Assembly (NCBI GenBank): GCA_012719645.1
Contig: JAAXZX010000004.1
Location: forward strand, 1 to 64,000
DNA: 64,000 bases
Source of the DNA: Clostridiaceae bacterium
GTDB lineage: Bacteria; Bacillota; Clostridia; DSM-8532
Direction of reading: 5' to 3'
In this document: piece by piece, positions 8,720-16,924 of the stretch
How positions within the stretch are numbered: the stretch's first letter is position 1
How the letters are laid out: each line of letters opens with the position of its first letter
Translations under genes and position numbers: made by a program
Notes under the pieces: generated by a model
What the model was told of the DNA's origin: nothing
Seen by the model: only the letters and a program-made list of their open reading frames with translations
Database searches by the model: none

Positions 8720-9730
8720 ATGTATTATGAATACAGCCTATACGCTGTGCCTGCAATACTGGTTACCGGATTGGCAGCCTGGCTTTACCTCAAGTGGAGG
8801 GGACTGGCAGAGGGAACCAGGTTACGGAATTTGGTTTACGGCACAGCCACAGCCATCCTCATAGCATTGCTGATGCCTGTCACGGCAAGGCTGTTCTATC
8901 ACCGGGCGGGATTGCCGGTTGCAGCTTCATTGATAGCAGCCTTCGCATCTCTTGCCATAGCGGCAGGTCTCGTCCTGTATCTGGCGCATATCGTCGCAGC
9001 AAGCAAGGAAAAAGAGGGGGAAAAAGCTGCAGGTTACCAGGGTTCTGTTGCAGGTGCCCTGCAGGAATCGGCGGCAGCCCTTGAGGAACTGAGGACACCG
9101 CCTGAAGCACCCCATGAGGTCCTGCAGTCGCCCACCGAAACACAGCATGAAGACCTGCGTATACTGCCTGAAACATCCCACGGGGAACAGTTGACACCGG
9201 ATGAAGTACATGACGCCGGCCTGCAGGTTTTGGATGAAACTCTTTATGAAGACCTGGAGATAATTGAAAAACCCCTGGAAGATCTGCAAATACTGCCTGA
9301 AACATTCCAGGCGGACAAGCCGGAGCCGTCGGAAGAACCTTATGAGGAATTGCAGCCGCCGGAAGAGCCTTGGGAGGAGCCGCAGACACCATACCAAGTG
9401 CATCAAGTTGAGGCAGAAACCGTTGACACGGCGCAGATTATTGATAAAATTGGAGATGATGAACATCTCCCGGAGCAGGATAATGTCGATGCGTTGCTGA
9501 CTTCCGCCATGGAGTTCAAGATGGGCGGCAGTTATCCCGAAGCGGTTTCATGCTACCGCAGGGCCTTGGAATACATACAGGATAAAGAGCTTTTGACCTG
9601 GGTAGTTATAGATTTGTGCGGTTTGGCGAAGATTTTGAAAGATGATTCCATAATCCAGGATGTTCTTGATTCCGAGCAGGGAAAAATGCTGGATTCTGGC
9701 ATCATAACCGAAATCTTGAACAATATCTGA
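8720..9730 (+). CDS. Membrane protein with acidic ~11-residue repeats and TPR-like tail
   Basis: The protein has 336 residues. The N-terminus has three hydrophobic spans (about 5-22, 38-56 and 66-92). Residues about 110-245 are a low-complexity Glu/Pro-rich region made of about ten degenerate 10-12-residue units such as DLRILPETSHGE and LQILPETFQAD. The C-terminal 80 residues (TSAMEFKMGGSYPEAVSCYRRALEYIQ) look like one tetratricopeptide unit plus a capping helix. I do not recognise a family. ATG 8720 follows GGAG by about nine bases; ATG 8705 is less well placed. The layout suggests a membrane scaffold with a cytoplasmic stalk, which is inference only. Confidence 0.6.
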   Translation: MYYEYSLYAVPAILVTGLAAWLYLKWRGLAEGTRLRNLVYGTATAILIALLMPVTARLFYHRAGLPVAASLIAAFASLAIAAGLVLYLAHIVAASKEKEGEKAAGYQGSVAGALQESAAALEELRTPPEAPHEVLQSPTETQHEDLRILPETSHGEQLTPDEVHDAGLQVLDETLYEDLEIIEKPLEDLQILPETFQADKPEPSEEPYEELQPPEEPWEEPQTPYQVHQVEAETVDTAQIIDKIGDDEHLPEQDNVDALLTSAMEFKMGGSYPEAVSCYRRALEYIQDKELLTWVVIDLCGLAKILKDDSIIQDVLDSEQGKMLDSGIITEILNNI

Positions 9731-9748
9731 CAAATATATTATTTTTCG

Positions 9749-9777
9749 TTGAACTCGCCGGTTATTATTGTTATTAT
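9749..9777 (+). promoter_or_regulatory. Candidate sigma-A promoter for the PRC-barrel gene
   Basis: TTGAAC (9749-9754), a 17-base spacer and TATTAT (9772-9777). The -10 region overlaps an AT-rich inverted repeat (GTTATTATT...AATAATAAC). A hairpin CCGTTCC...GGAACGG follows in the leader before the RBS. Confidence 0.5.
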
Positions 9778-9857
9778 AAATAATAATAACTCATCCGTTC
9801 CCGCTGGTGGAACGGGATAGCAATAAATTGCATAACCGCGTTAGGGGGTAGCTGGGG

Positions 9858-10826
9858 ATGAAAACCACTCAGCAAATCGTTGGACTGCCCGTCATTAGTA
9901 TTTCGGACGGAAATGAAATTGGCATGGTCAAAAATGTCATAATCAATGCCGCGAAGGGGACTGTGGATTTCTTTGTAATCGACAGCGGAGTGAGGTCTCT
10001 GGCAGGAGGTGTTATTCCTGCCGGAAGGGTTCTTGGCATCGGCGAATATGCCCTGACGATTCAGGAACCTGACGACATCAGCGATATTGTAAAGATTCCC
10101 GCAGCTATTGAACTGATCCAGAAGAATATCACAGTAAAGGGAACGAGGGTTCTCACAAAGAAGGGAAGCCTTTTGGGCGAAGCCGGAGATATCTATATCA
10201 ATGAGGATGACGCAAGCTACGCTATTACCGGTGTTGAGTTTATCCCGGGAAAACCGGACATGAAGAGCGGCATCATCCCGAGAAGCAGCATTATCACGTT
10301 CGGCAAGAACCTTCTTGTTGTTAACGACGATGTAATGGATATGATGCTGGAAGCTCCCCATGATATCGGTTCCCTGGCTGGACAGCAGGGAGGCATTGAG
10401 GCAACAGCGGAATACAAATCCGAGGAAATGGGGGGAACCGATTTTTTTCTAGATAAGGCCGCCCCTGAGGAAACATATAGGCCTGAGGAAAGCGGCCCGG
10501 CTGCGGAGATTCCTGTCGGGGAACAGCACGATGACCTGTTCAGGCTGGATAACGGCAATGGACAGACCTTTGCAAGCCAGACCGAGCCGGCAGCCACCAA
10601 TGTTGCCCAGGCCGAAGCCAAGCCCGATGAGGCGGAAATGACCGCTGCCGAGCTTTTCGAATACAGGCAGAAGCAGTATTTGCTTGGCAAAAAGGTTACA
10701 AAGACCATTTACAGCAGCTCGGGCGGCATCATCGCGGAAGCCGGCGAGATCATAACTGAGAGCATGATCGATACGGTGAAGCGCGAAGGGAAACTGATTG
10801 AACTGGTAATGAACTACGAAGGATAA
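9858..10826 (+). CDS. PRC-barrel domain protein
   Basis: The protein has 322 residues. Two PRC-barrel-like beta domains occupy about 5-80 (VGLPVISISDGNEIGMVKNVIIN) and 88-165 (GTRVLTKKGSLLGEAGDIYI). An acidic linker at about 170-250 is followed by a conserved C-terminal segment (GKKVTKTIYSSSGGIIAEAG). PRC-barrels mediate protein or RNA contacts in diverse proteins, so no specific role can be given. There is no signal peptide and it is probably cytoplasmic. The start ATG follows GGGGGTAGCTGGGG. A strong terminator directly follows the stop, so the gene ends its transcription unit. Confidence 0.75.
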   Translation: MKTTQQIVGLPVISISDGNEIGMVKNVIINAAKGTVDFFVIDSGVRSLAGGVIPAGRVLGIGEYALTIQEPDDISDIVKIPAAIELIQKNITVKGTRVLTKKGSLLGEAGDIYINEDDASYAITGVEFIPGKPDMKSGIIPRSSIITFGKNLLVVNDDVMDMMLEAPHDIGSLAGQQGGIEATAEYKSEEMGGTDFFLDKAAPEETYRPEESGPAAEIPVGEQHDDLFRLDNGNGQTFASQTEPAATNVAQAEAKPDEAEMTAAELFEYRQKQYLLGKKVTKTIYSSSGGIIAEAGEIITESMIDTVKREGKLIELVMNYEG

Positions 10827-10833
10827 CGCGACA

Positions 10834-10866
10834 AACCGGGTCAGGGTTGCCTGATCCGGTTTTTTA
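10834..10866 (+). terminator. Rho-independent terminator after the PRC-barrel gene
   Basis: The stem AACCGGGTCAGG / CCTGATCCGGTT (one G-T-type mismatch region) encloses GTTG and is followed by TTTTTT. Confidence 0.9.
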
Positions 10867-10947
10867 AGATCTGACGGGCGTTCCCCGCAGAGCCCTTATG
10901 GTTTACATGCAGGGCGCCCATTTCAGAATCCTGGTGGAGTGATACAA

Positions 10948-12246
10948 ATGCGGAAACAAACAAAAAAACCGGCATGGATTCTTTTTGCTCTGCTTCAGGC
11001 CTTCCTGGGATCATGCACAGGTATTTTTGCTTTGTCAGGGTACCAGATCGACAGACTGCCGGAAGTTGCATACGTGAACAGCATTAACATCGGCGGCCTG
11101 AATTATGAGGAAGCCAGGGCCCGCCTTGCGGATTATAATGATTTTCTTATGAGCAAGGGCAAGGTAGTGGCAGAAGTAGGCCAGGACCGCCACACCATCT
11201 CCTATGATCAGATCGATGCACGCATTGACGTGGACAAAACGCTGGACAGGATCTTCGGCGAGTTGTCTGGTAATGCCGTAAACGTATTCATTGCGGGCGA
11301 AAGCGCCCGGACGGACCATGAGCCTGTCGTGACATTCAATGCGGGCAAGCTTTCAGCCGAAACCGAAAAGATATTCAGCCAGTATAACCGTGATCCGGTT
11401 CCAGATTCCTACAGGATCGAGGACGGCAGCCTCGTATACTCTCCCGAAGTCAGCGGGATCAGGGTTGATTATGAAGCCCTGGAGAAAAGGATAGGCGACC
11501 ATCTTAATTCCCTGAGCCAGGATGCACTGGTAATCCTGCAGGATGATCCTGAAATCTTTGTTGCTGTTGCCTCCGACCCGGGAGGGAAGAAGGAAGAGTT
11601 CAGGTTTATTGTTTCAAGCTCGGTCATAAAGCTTGGCGAGACTGACGGGAATGTGGAGGAAGAAATCCTGACAGGACTCAACGGGAATATTATCCCGCCT
11701 GGAGGAATGGTGCAGCTTTCGCAAATGCTTGATCTGGGCGGCCTGGCTCTGGAAGGCAGGCAGGACCTGCTAAACCGGGCAGCAACAGGGGTATACCAGG
11801 CTTTCCTGCCCATAAAGGGTATAACGCCGGTAAACAGGAGGCCGTCGGATATGGCCCTGCCCTATGCCGAACCGGGTCTTGAGGCGGTAATAAGCGGCGA
11901 GAACGGCGACCTTGTCCTTGAAAATGCAACGGGACAAACCCTTATGCTCCTTTGTGAGATAAAGGATAAGTCCCTTAACTGTTATGTTATTTCGCCGGAA
12001 GATATACCCAGCGGTGTTCTTGTGGCATATAAAAAGGATATAGTTGATCCTCCGGTAATCTACTCTGTGAACGGTGAACTCAAAAAGGGCGAGAGCAGGA
12101 TCGTATCGGAAGGGCGTGAAGGCTTTACCATCCAGGTGGAGCGCATAATCGGCAACGACAGGGAAGTCCTTTATACGGACAAATACGATCCTGTCAGCCG
12201 GGTGGTGGAAGTAGGCGACAGCCCTCTGCAGAAGGGATCAAAGTAA
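10948..12246 (+). CDS. VanW-like protein with peptidoglycan-binding-4-type domain
   Basis: The protein has 432 residues. An N-terminal hydrophobic anchor (about 9-30) suggests an extracytoplasmic location. Residues about 40-180 fit the PG_binding_4 pattern (VNSINIGGLNYEEARARLADY). Residues about 210-295 resemble a VanW domain (LNGNIIPPGGMVQLSQML). The usual GGGxCQxS motif of VanW proteins is absent and is replaced by GRQDLLNRAATGVYQAF. The C-terminus is beta-rich and G5-like. ATG 10948 follows GGTGGAG; GTG 10939 in the ORF track overlaps that RBS. A wall-associated role is likely but the biochemical function is unknown for the family. Confidence 0.72.
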   Translation: MRKQTKKPAWILFALLQAFLGSCTGIFALSGYQIDRLPEVAYVNSINIGGLNYEEARARLADYNDFLMSKGKVVAEVGQDRHTISYDQIDARIDVDKTLDRIFGELSGNAVNVFIAGESARTDHEPVVTFNAGKLSAETEKIFSQYNRDPVPDSYRIEDGSLVYSPEVSGIRVDYEALEKRIGDHLNSLSQDALVILQDDPEIFVAVASDPGGKKEEFRFIVSSSVIKLGETDGNVEEEILTGLNGNIIPPGGMVQLSQMLDLGGLALEGRQDLLNRAATGVYQAFLPIKGITPVNRRPSDMALPYAEPGLEAVISGENGDLVLENATGQTLMLLCEIKDKSLNCYVISPEDIPSGVLVAYKKDIVDPPVIYSVNGELKKGESRIVSEGREGFTIQVERIIGNDREVLYTDKYDPVSRVVEVGDSPLQKGSK

Positions 12247-12264
12247 TCATTCGGTCTGTATCTC

Positions 12265-12948
12265 CTATTTTGCGAAGTTATGCTTCCCGATCCTGGTGAC
12301 AATGGGTCTGCTCCAGATCCATTTGCTGGTTGCAGTGGTCGGATTGTAATAGTAAATGCAGCCATAGGTTGGATCCCAGCCGTTCATGGCATCCCTTGCC
12401 GCTTTTATCGCGGTGGCGCTGGGTTCCAGGTTTATCTGCCCGTCGGTGACGCAGTCAAATGCCCCTGGCTGGTATACGACGCCGGGGATGCTGTTGGGAA
12501 AGCGGCTGTCCTTTACCCTGTTCAGCACAACTGCCCCAACGGCAACCATGCCCTCATAGGGCTCTCCGCGGGCTTCCGCATGGATGACATGGGCCAGAAG
12601 GTCCAGGTTCTTATCAGCAGGCGTACTGGCGGCAGGGAATATTCCCATGGCTGCCAGTGTTTGTTTTCCGGCGATTCCGTCTACCTTGAGGCCGTTTTTG
12701 GCCTGGAACCAGCGTACGGCCCTGTAGGTCTGGTAGCCGTACTTGCCGTCAATAGCTCCGTTGTAATATCCCCAGTTTTTCAGCTTCCTCTGTATCTGGA
12801 TGACTTCCTGCCCGCTGGACCCGTAATATGAGAGGGCGGCCCTGTGGTATTCCTGGATTTCCATGGCCCGCGTGGAGCCGGCAAGCCCGGCGACGAGGAC
12901 TATGAACAGAACAAAACAGACCCATGCGTAGACCACATGCTTTTTCAT
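12265..12948 (-). CDS. sleB: Spore cortex-lytic enzyme, SleB-like
   Basis: The protein has 227 residues. SleB is a lytic transglycosylase that degrades muramic-delta-lactam cortex during germination. A signal or anchor segment occupies about 4-26. A PG_binding_1 domain (SGQEVIQIQRKLKNWGYYNG to DGIAGKQTLAAMG) lies at about 42-103. The hydrolase_2 domain follows (DLLAHVIHAEARGEPYEGMVAVGAVVLNRV, with conserved Glu in HAEARGE). I chose ATG 12948 behind GGGAGG rather than the upstream start in the track. It is the last gene of a four-gene minus-strand cluster. Pairing with the nearby cwlD fits a germination role, since CwlD creates the substrate. Confidence 0.88.
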   Translation of the reverse strand: MKKHVVYAWVCFVLFIVLVAGLAGSTRAMEIQEYHRAALSYYGSSGQEVIQIQRKLKNWGYYNGAIDGKYGYQTYRAVRWFQAKNGLKVDGIAGKQTLAAMGIFPAASTPADKNLDLLAHVIHAEARGEPYEGMVAVGAVVLNRVKDSRFPNSIPGVVYQPGAFDCVTDGQINLEPSATAIKAARDAMNGWDPTYGCIYYYNPTTATSKWIWSRPIVTRIGKHNFAK

Positions 12949-13017
12949 GAGTACCTCCCGATTCAAGTATTCATGATCAAAGCATCTGCAAAAGACAGAA
13001 AAATATGCATGAGCCTG

Positions 13018-13269
13018 TCAGCGGCCAAAGAGATCCAGGTCAAGGCCGCTTATGAAAATCAATATCAGGATTCCTATCAGCAGCTTGTCGTTACAGTAGT
13101 TATCTGTCAGCAGCAGGACGATGAGAACAAGGAGTATGATATCGTCCTGCCTGAGGTTTCTCAAAAATGAAGGCACGGACGGGCGCCTGTGAAAGTCTGC
13201 CGCATCGTATTTTGGAAGATTCTCGGGGACATTTGGGAAAGGGATTGCCTTTAAACCCATTGTTTCCAC
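13018..13269 (-). CDS. Small hydrophobic protein next to sleB
   Basis: The protein has 83 residues if read from GTG 13269, which follows GAGGGGTGAG. The C-terminal half is strongly hydrophobic (DDIILLVLIVLLLTDN, LLIGILILIFISGL), so one or two membrane spans are likely. The pattern of a short basic lead (FLRNLRQDD) and paired hydrophobic stretches recurs in small sporulation-associated proteins of Clostridia, but I cannot name it. It begins eight bases after the stop of the next upstream gene, so both are co-transcribed. Confidence 0.65.
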   Translation of the reverse strand: METMGLKAIPFPNVPENLPKYDAADFHRRPSVPSFLRNLRQDDIILLVLIVLLLTDNYCNDKLLIGILILIFISGLDLDLFGR

Positions 13270-13276
13270 TATACAC

Positions 13277-13645
13277 TCACCCCTCGGTCCGGGTCTGGTT
13301 CCCCGGAGTGATCGCATTGATGACAGCCACTATTTTCAGAAGCTGTATGCACGATGCGCAGCTGGATCGCCTCGCCGGGCTGAGGAACGGTTGTATGGAA
13401 GCGAGAAGGTTTATTCTCGAATCCGAAACATTGTTGAACGAATCGAGCATTTCCCGTGCCTTTGACAGGATGCCGAGGTTATCCCGCATTGCGTCTGTAT
13501 TGAAGGCTTGCGCCAGGGAAGAACCCGAACCGGATTGATAGAACTCAGCGTCTTCCTGCGCGCCATCGCCGGGACCGGGAGAATTCTGCGAAGCGCCGAA
13601 CATCTGGGCTATCTGCTTGATTGCCCTGTCCAGATCATCTGCCAT
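13277..13645 (-). CDS. Conserved hypothetical protein in sleB cluster
   Basis: The protein has 122 residues and no membrane span. The N-terminus is helical (MADDLDRAIKQIAQMFG), a Gly/Ser/Pro-rich linker follows at about 18-45, and the C-terminal part has NLGILSKAREMLDSF and LLASIQPFLSPARRSSCASCIQLLKIV. ATG 13645 has GGGAGG eight bases upstream and is preferred to ATG 13651, whose RBS would be too close. It lies between two other small genes of the same strand. I do not recognise the family. Confidence 0.65.
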   Translation of the reverse strand: MADDLDRAIKQIAQMFGASQNSPGPGDGAQEDAEFYQSGSGSSLAQAFNTDAMRDNLGILSKAREMLDSFNNVSDSRINLLASIQPFLSPARRSSCASCIQLLKIVAVINAITPGNQTRTEG

Positions 13646-13663
13646 GAACATCGCCTCCCACAG

Positions 13664-13972
13664 CTATTTTAACATCTGCCTGATCCGCTGTGCGATGACC
13701 GCCCCGTCCGGTCCCAGCACCTGGATCAGTTTTTGCAGGTCCCTTTCGGTAATGGTTCCCTTTAACTCGTCCATGTTGATCCCCATCTGTTTCAGCCTGG
13801 CCGGGTTGTACTCATCCATTCTGGCCAGGATTTCATCCCTGTCTATATTGCCGAGTCTTCTCCTCAGCTCCTGGGGGCTTTCGGTGCGCAGCATCTCAAG
13901 AACCTTCTCGAGTTTTTTTCTCGCGATCCTTCCGTCAATCTTGTCAAACAAGCTATAGTTTCCATCGGGCAT
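13664..13972 (-). CDS. Conserved hypothetical helical protein, first gene of sleB cluster
   Basis: The protein has 102 residues and is predicted all-helical and charged (IARKKLEKVLEMLRTESPQELRRRLGNIDRDEILARM), ending in VIAQRIRQMLK. The ATG follows AGGTGG. It is followed after 18 bases by the next gene. The layout suggests a small cytoplasmic partner of the following protein. No function is assigned. Confidence 0.65.
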   Translation of the reverse strand: MPDGNYSLFDKIDGRIARKKLEKVLEMLRTESPQELRRRLGNIDRDEILARMDEYNPARLKQMGINMDELKGTITERDLQKLIQVLGPDGAVIAQRIRQMLK

Positions 13973-14041
13973 TGGCGTCCACCTGCCGAACAGTCTCTGT
14001 ATTCAATTGTATGCGCTGAAAACCCGATTGTTGCAAAAAGA

Positions 14042-14067
14042 AACCGGGCTGTATGATCGGCCCGGTT
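14042..14067 (-). terminator. Terminator of argD (minus strand)
   Basis: On the minus strand AACCGGGC and GCCCGGTT form a stem around a ten-base loop, followed by TTCTTTTTG. It lies 30 bases past the argD stop. Confidence 0.82.
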
Positions 14068-14096
14068 CTCATGCGGCTTTTCGCGTTATCAGGAAT

Positions 14097-15293
14097 TCAG
14101 CCTTCATTGGACAGGATATCACTGAACACAGGTATGAATTCATCAATTTCCTTTTTAGTGATGATGAGCGGCGGAAGCAGGCGGATAATGCTGTCCCCGA
14201 CATTTCCTACAAGGAACCCCTGTTCAAGGCATTTCATATTGACAGCCTTTGCCACAGGCTTTGCAAGCTCTATCCCCACCATGAGCCCTTTTCCGCGCAC
14301 CTCCCTGATCATGGGGTTATCTTTTTTCAGCCCGTTGAGGGAATCCATCAGGTACTGCCCCATACGCTCCGAGTTTTCGCAGAGTTTTTCGTTGAGGATG
14401 GTGGAAAGTACGGCATATCCTGCCCGGCAGGCCAGGGGATTTCCGCCGAAGGTGGACCCGTGGTCTCCCGGTTCGAAGGCGCTGGCCACAAAATCCCTGG
14501 CGCAGAGCGCCCCGATTGGGAATCCGCCAGCCAGGCCCTTTGCCAGTGTGAAGATATCAGGTTCAACATCATAGTGCTGGTATCCGAACAGTTTGCCGGT
14601 CCTGCCCAAACCGCACTGTACCTCGTCAAAAATCAGGAGTATATCCTTTTGATCGCACAATTCGCGGACTCCGCGCATGTACTCATAAGTGGTGGGGTTC
14701 ACACCGCCTTCCCCCTGGATCGGCTCAATCATTACCGCGCATGTATTAGGAGTGACGGCCTTTTCGAGGGCTTCAGGATCGTTTATGGGAACGCTTTGAA
14801 ACTTGGGCGTCAATGGGCTGTAGTTCTTCTGGTACTTGGCCTGCCCGGTAGCCGCAAGGGTTGCAAGGGTCCTTCCATGGAATGATTTTTCCAGCGTAAT
14901 AATCTCATATTTTTCAGGGTAACCCTTTTTCCTGTAATAGAGCCGTGCCAGTTTTATGGCGCCCTCATTGGCCTCGGCGCCCGAGTTGGCGAAAAATACC
15001 CTGTCGGCGCAGGAATTCTCCGCTATGAGTTGTGCCAGCTTTGCCTGGTACTCAATATAGTACAGGTTCGAGCAGTGTATAAGCTTCGAGGCCTGATCGC
15101 TTATAGCCTGGACCAGGGCAGGATGGGAATGCCCCAGGGCGCTGACGGCTATTCCGGCAAGGAGGTCGGTGTATCTTTTTCCGTCAATATCCCACAGATA
15201 CATGCCTTCTCCTCTCTCAAAACACACCGGAGCCCGGCTGAATGTGTTCATATAATACTTTTTGTCCAGTTCAACGATTTCGTTAAGTCGCAT
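14097..15293 (-). CDS. argD: Acetylornithine aminotransferase
   Basis: The protein has 398 residues. It transfers an amino group from glutamate to N-acetylglutamate semialdehyde in arginine synthesis, using pyridoxal phosphate. Class-III aminotransferase motifs are clear: FFANSGAEANEGAIKLAR, SFHGRTLATLAATG, LLIFDEVQCGLGRTG and the PLP-lysine segment FTLAKGLAGGFPIGAL. The start is ATG 15293 behind AAGGAGG; the ORF track extends far upstream into the leader. Two ARG boxes lie just downstream of its promoter, so it should be repressed by ArgR when arginine is abundant. It is monocistronic here, separate from other arg genes except argF at 34 kb. Ornithine-type class-III enzymes are the main alternative. 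Confidence 0.92.
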   Translation of the reverse strand: MRLNEIVELDKKYYMNTFSRAPVCFERGEGMYLWDIDGKRYTDLLAGIAVSALGHSHPALVQAISDQASKLIHCSNLYYIEYQAKLAQLIAENSCADRVFFANSGAEANEGAIKLARLYYRKKGYPEKYEIITLEKSFHGRTLATLAATGQAKYQKNYSPLTPKFQSVPINDPEALEKAVTPNTCAVMIEPIQGEGGVNPTTYEYMRGVRELCDQKDILLIFDEVQCGLGRTGKLFGYQHYDVEPDIFTLAKGLAGGFPIGALCARDFVASAFEPGDHGSTFGGNPLACRAGYAVLSTILNEKLCENSERMGQYLMDSLNGLKKDNPMIREVRGKGLMVGIELAKPVAKAVNMKCLEQGFLVGNVGDSIIRLLPPLIITKKEIDEFIPVFSDILSNEG

Positions 15294-15310
15294 GGGCGAC
15301 ACCTCCTTGC

Positions 15311-15376
15311 CTAATAAATATACACCAATATGCATAAATATGCAATACTGTACTTTATGACATACAAAGCCGTCAA
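15311..15376 (-). promoter_or_regulatory. argD promoter with two ARG boxes
   Basis: On the minus strand TTGACG (15371-15376), 18 bases and TACAGT (15347-15352) form the promoter. A perfect TGnATwwwwATnCA match (TGCATATTTATGCA, 15331-15344) and a 12-of-14 match (TGTATATTTATTAG, 15311-15324) follow at a centre spacing of 20 bases. This is the arrangement used by hexameric ArgR/AhrC repressors. Confidence 0.78.
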
Positions 15377-15426
15377 AAAAGCCCTCATATTGTATATTTA
15401 ACATTATTAACGCCGGTTTGTGTATA

Positions 15427-15435
15427 TGATATAAT
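15427..15435 (+). promoter_or_regulatory. Candidate extended -10 promoter of the V-ATPase operon
   Basis: TGATATAAT is an extended -10 element (TGn plus consensus TATAAT at 15430-15435). No good -35 is visible at 17 bases. The first ATPase gene begins about 80 bases downstream. Confidence 0.5.
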
Positions 15436-15518
15436 TTGACGGATGGGTGAGATTTGTTTGAGCAGATCATAATATGAATGAATTCCGGATGGATTTTGAT
15501 AAAAAAGAGGGCTGATGC

Positions 15519-15845
15519 ATGAACGGCAATATGAAAGATATCGTAAAGCGGATAATAGAGTTGGAGCATAATGCCCAGAACCAGATCAGGCTGGGCGAGG
15601 ATGAGGCTGAAAAGATACGCCAGTCCGGCCAGGAGGAGTGCCGGCAGATGGAAGCCCGCATCATGGAGATGGCGGAAAACAAGATAAAGCAGATCCAGGC
15701 AAAGGGCAACAGGGAAAAGGAGGACAGGATCATCCGCATCTATGAGGACACTGCCCTGAAAATGCGACTGATGGAAGAGAACGCGGAGCAAAACAGGCAA
15801 AACTGGGAAGACGAAATATTTGACCGTATTATAAGAGGTGAATAA
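15519..15845 (+). CDS. V-type ATP synthase subunit G/H (peripheral stalk)
   Basis: The protein has 108 residues and is almost entirely charged coiled coil (RIIELEHNAQNQIRLGEDEAEKIRQSG), as expected for the G/H stalk subunit that pairs with subunit E. The ATG follows AGAGGG; an in-frame ATG four codons later is possible. It is first in a nine-gene operon ordered G/H-C-I-K-F-E-A-B-D. Its stop overlaps the start of subunit C. Identity rests mainly on position and coiled-coil character, since the family is poorly conserved. Confidence 0.82.
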   Translation: MNGNMKDIVKRIIELEHNAQNQIRLGEDEAEKIRQSGQEECRQMEARIMEMAENKIKQIQAKGNREKEDRIIRIYEDTALKMRLMEENAEQNRQNWEDEIFDRIIRGE

Positions 15846-16903
15846 TGCTGTTTTCGGCTATTAAGTACGGCGCTGTGTCCGGAAAAACACGGGCCATGGC
15901 CGGAAAGCTCCTCAAGCCGCGCGATTACGAGGAAATAATGCAAAAGAGGAGCGTGAGAGAGGTCGCGGCCTATTTAAAATATAATACGGGTTATTCTGCA
16001 GTCCTGGCTGATATCAACGAAGCTGAAATCCACAGGGGGCAACTGGAGAACATACTAAAGCTTCAATATATCAATGACTACAAAAAACTCATGCGCTTTT
16101 CCAGCGGCAGCCAGAGGGAGTTTATCAACCTTCTCTACCTTAAGATGGTGATTGAAAACCTGAAGCTGCTATTAAGGTTATTTGAAGCCGGAAATGCCGA
16201 TCCGTCCATCCTGGAGGAGTCCCTTCCGTTCCTGTCGCGGTATGATGACCTGGATATACAGAAACTCGCGCTGTCCAGGAGCCTTGAGGAGTTCATCGCC
16301 GGGCTCAGGGGAACAGATTATGCCGAGGTCATGAGGCCTTACGCTTCCATGGATAAGGGTACCAGGCTCTTTCACCTTGAGATGGCCCTTGACCTTTATT
16401 ACCTGCGGAAAGTTCTAGACATGTCCACCGGGCTTTTAAACGGGGATGACAAGCGGACCGCCATGGAATTGAACGGCATCGAGATCGATATCTTCAATAT
16501 CTTCTGGATTTACAGGATCAGGAAGTCTTTCAGTTTCGACAAGGAACTGGTATATACCTATATAATTCCTTCCTGGTACAGGATAAAGCGCGCGGAAATA
16601 GATGGGCTGATTTCCGCCAAAAACACCGATGAGTTTCGCCAGGTGCTTGGGAAAACGCCCTACGCCGGTTTTTTCGCCGACGATGAACCGGGGGCTTTCG
16701 AGCGGCGCTATACCGAGTATCTGTACGAGATTCACAGAAAGCGGTTTATACAGCAGCCCTTTTCGGTTGCGTGCATAATATCGTACCTGAAACTGAAGGA
16801 ATTTGAACTAAACAATATAATCTCCATCATAGAGGGAATCAGGTACAGTCTGCCGCCGGAAGAGATCCGGAAATTCATCACGGGCGTCAGGTTTGATTCC
16901 TGA
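15845..16903 (+). CDS. ntpC: V-type ATP synthase subunit C
   Basis: The protein has 352 residues and is helical. Subunit C (VatC/d-type) couples the central stalk to the membrane rotor ring. Typical features are the N-terminal YGAVSGKTRAMAGKLL, repeated YLKYNTGY-type segments and the C-terminal ISYLKLKEFELNNIISIIEGIRY. The length fits the family. It directly follows the G/H gene (one-base overlap) and is 21 bases from subunit I. The position of C before I differs from the Enterococcus ntp order, where C follows E. Confidence 0.9.
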   Translation: MLFSAIKYGAVSGKTRAMAGKLLKPRDYEEIMQKRSVREVAAYLKYNTGYSAVLADINEAEIHRGQLENILKLQYINDYKKLMRFSSGSQREFINLLYLKMVIENLKLLLRLFEAGNADPSILEESLPFLSRYDDLDIQKLALSRSLEEFIAGLRGTDYAEVMRPYASMDKGTRLFHLEMALDLYYLRKVLDMSTGLLNGDDKRTAMELNGIEIDIFNIFWIYRIRKSFSFDKELVYTYIIPSWYRIKRAEIDGLISAKNTDEFRQVLGKTPYAGFFADDEPGAFERRYTEYLYEIHRKRFIQQPFSVACIISYLKLKEFELNNIISIIEGIRYSLPPEEIRKFITGVRFDS

Positions 16904-16924
16904 GGAAGGGAAGTGTGAGGCGTT

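Noticed and set aside
14007-14885. 292-codon plus-strand ORF
   Set aside because: Antisense to argD, whose aminotransferase motifs are unambiguous.
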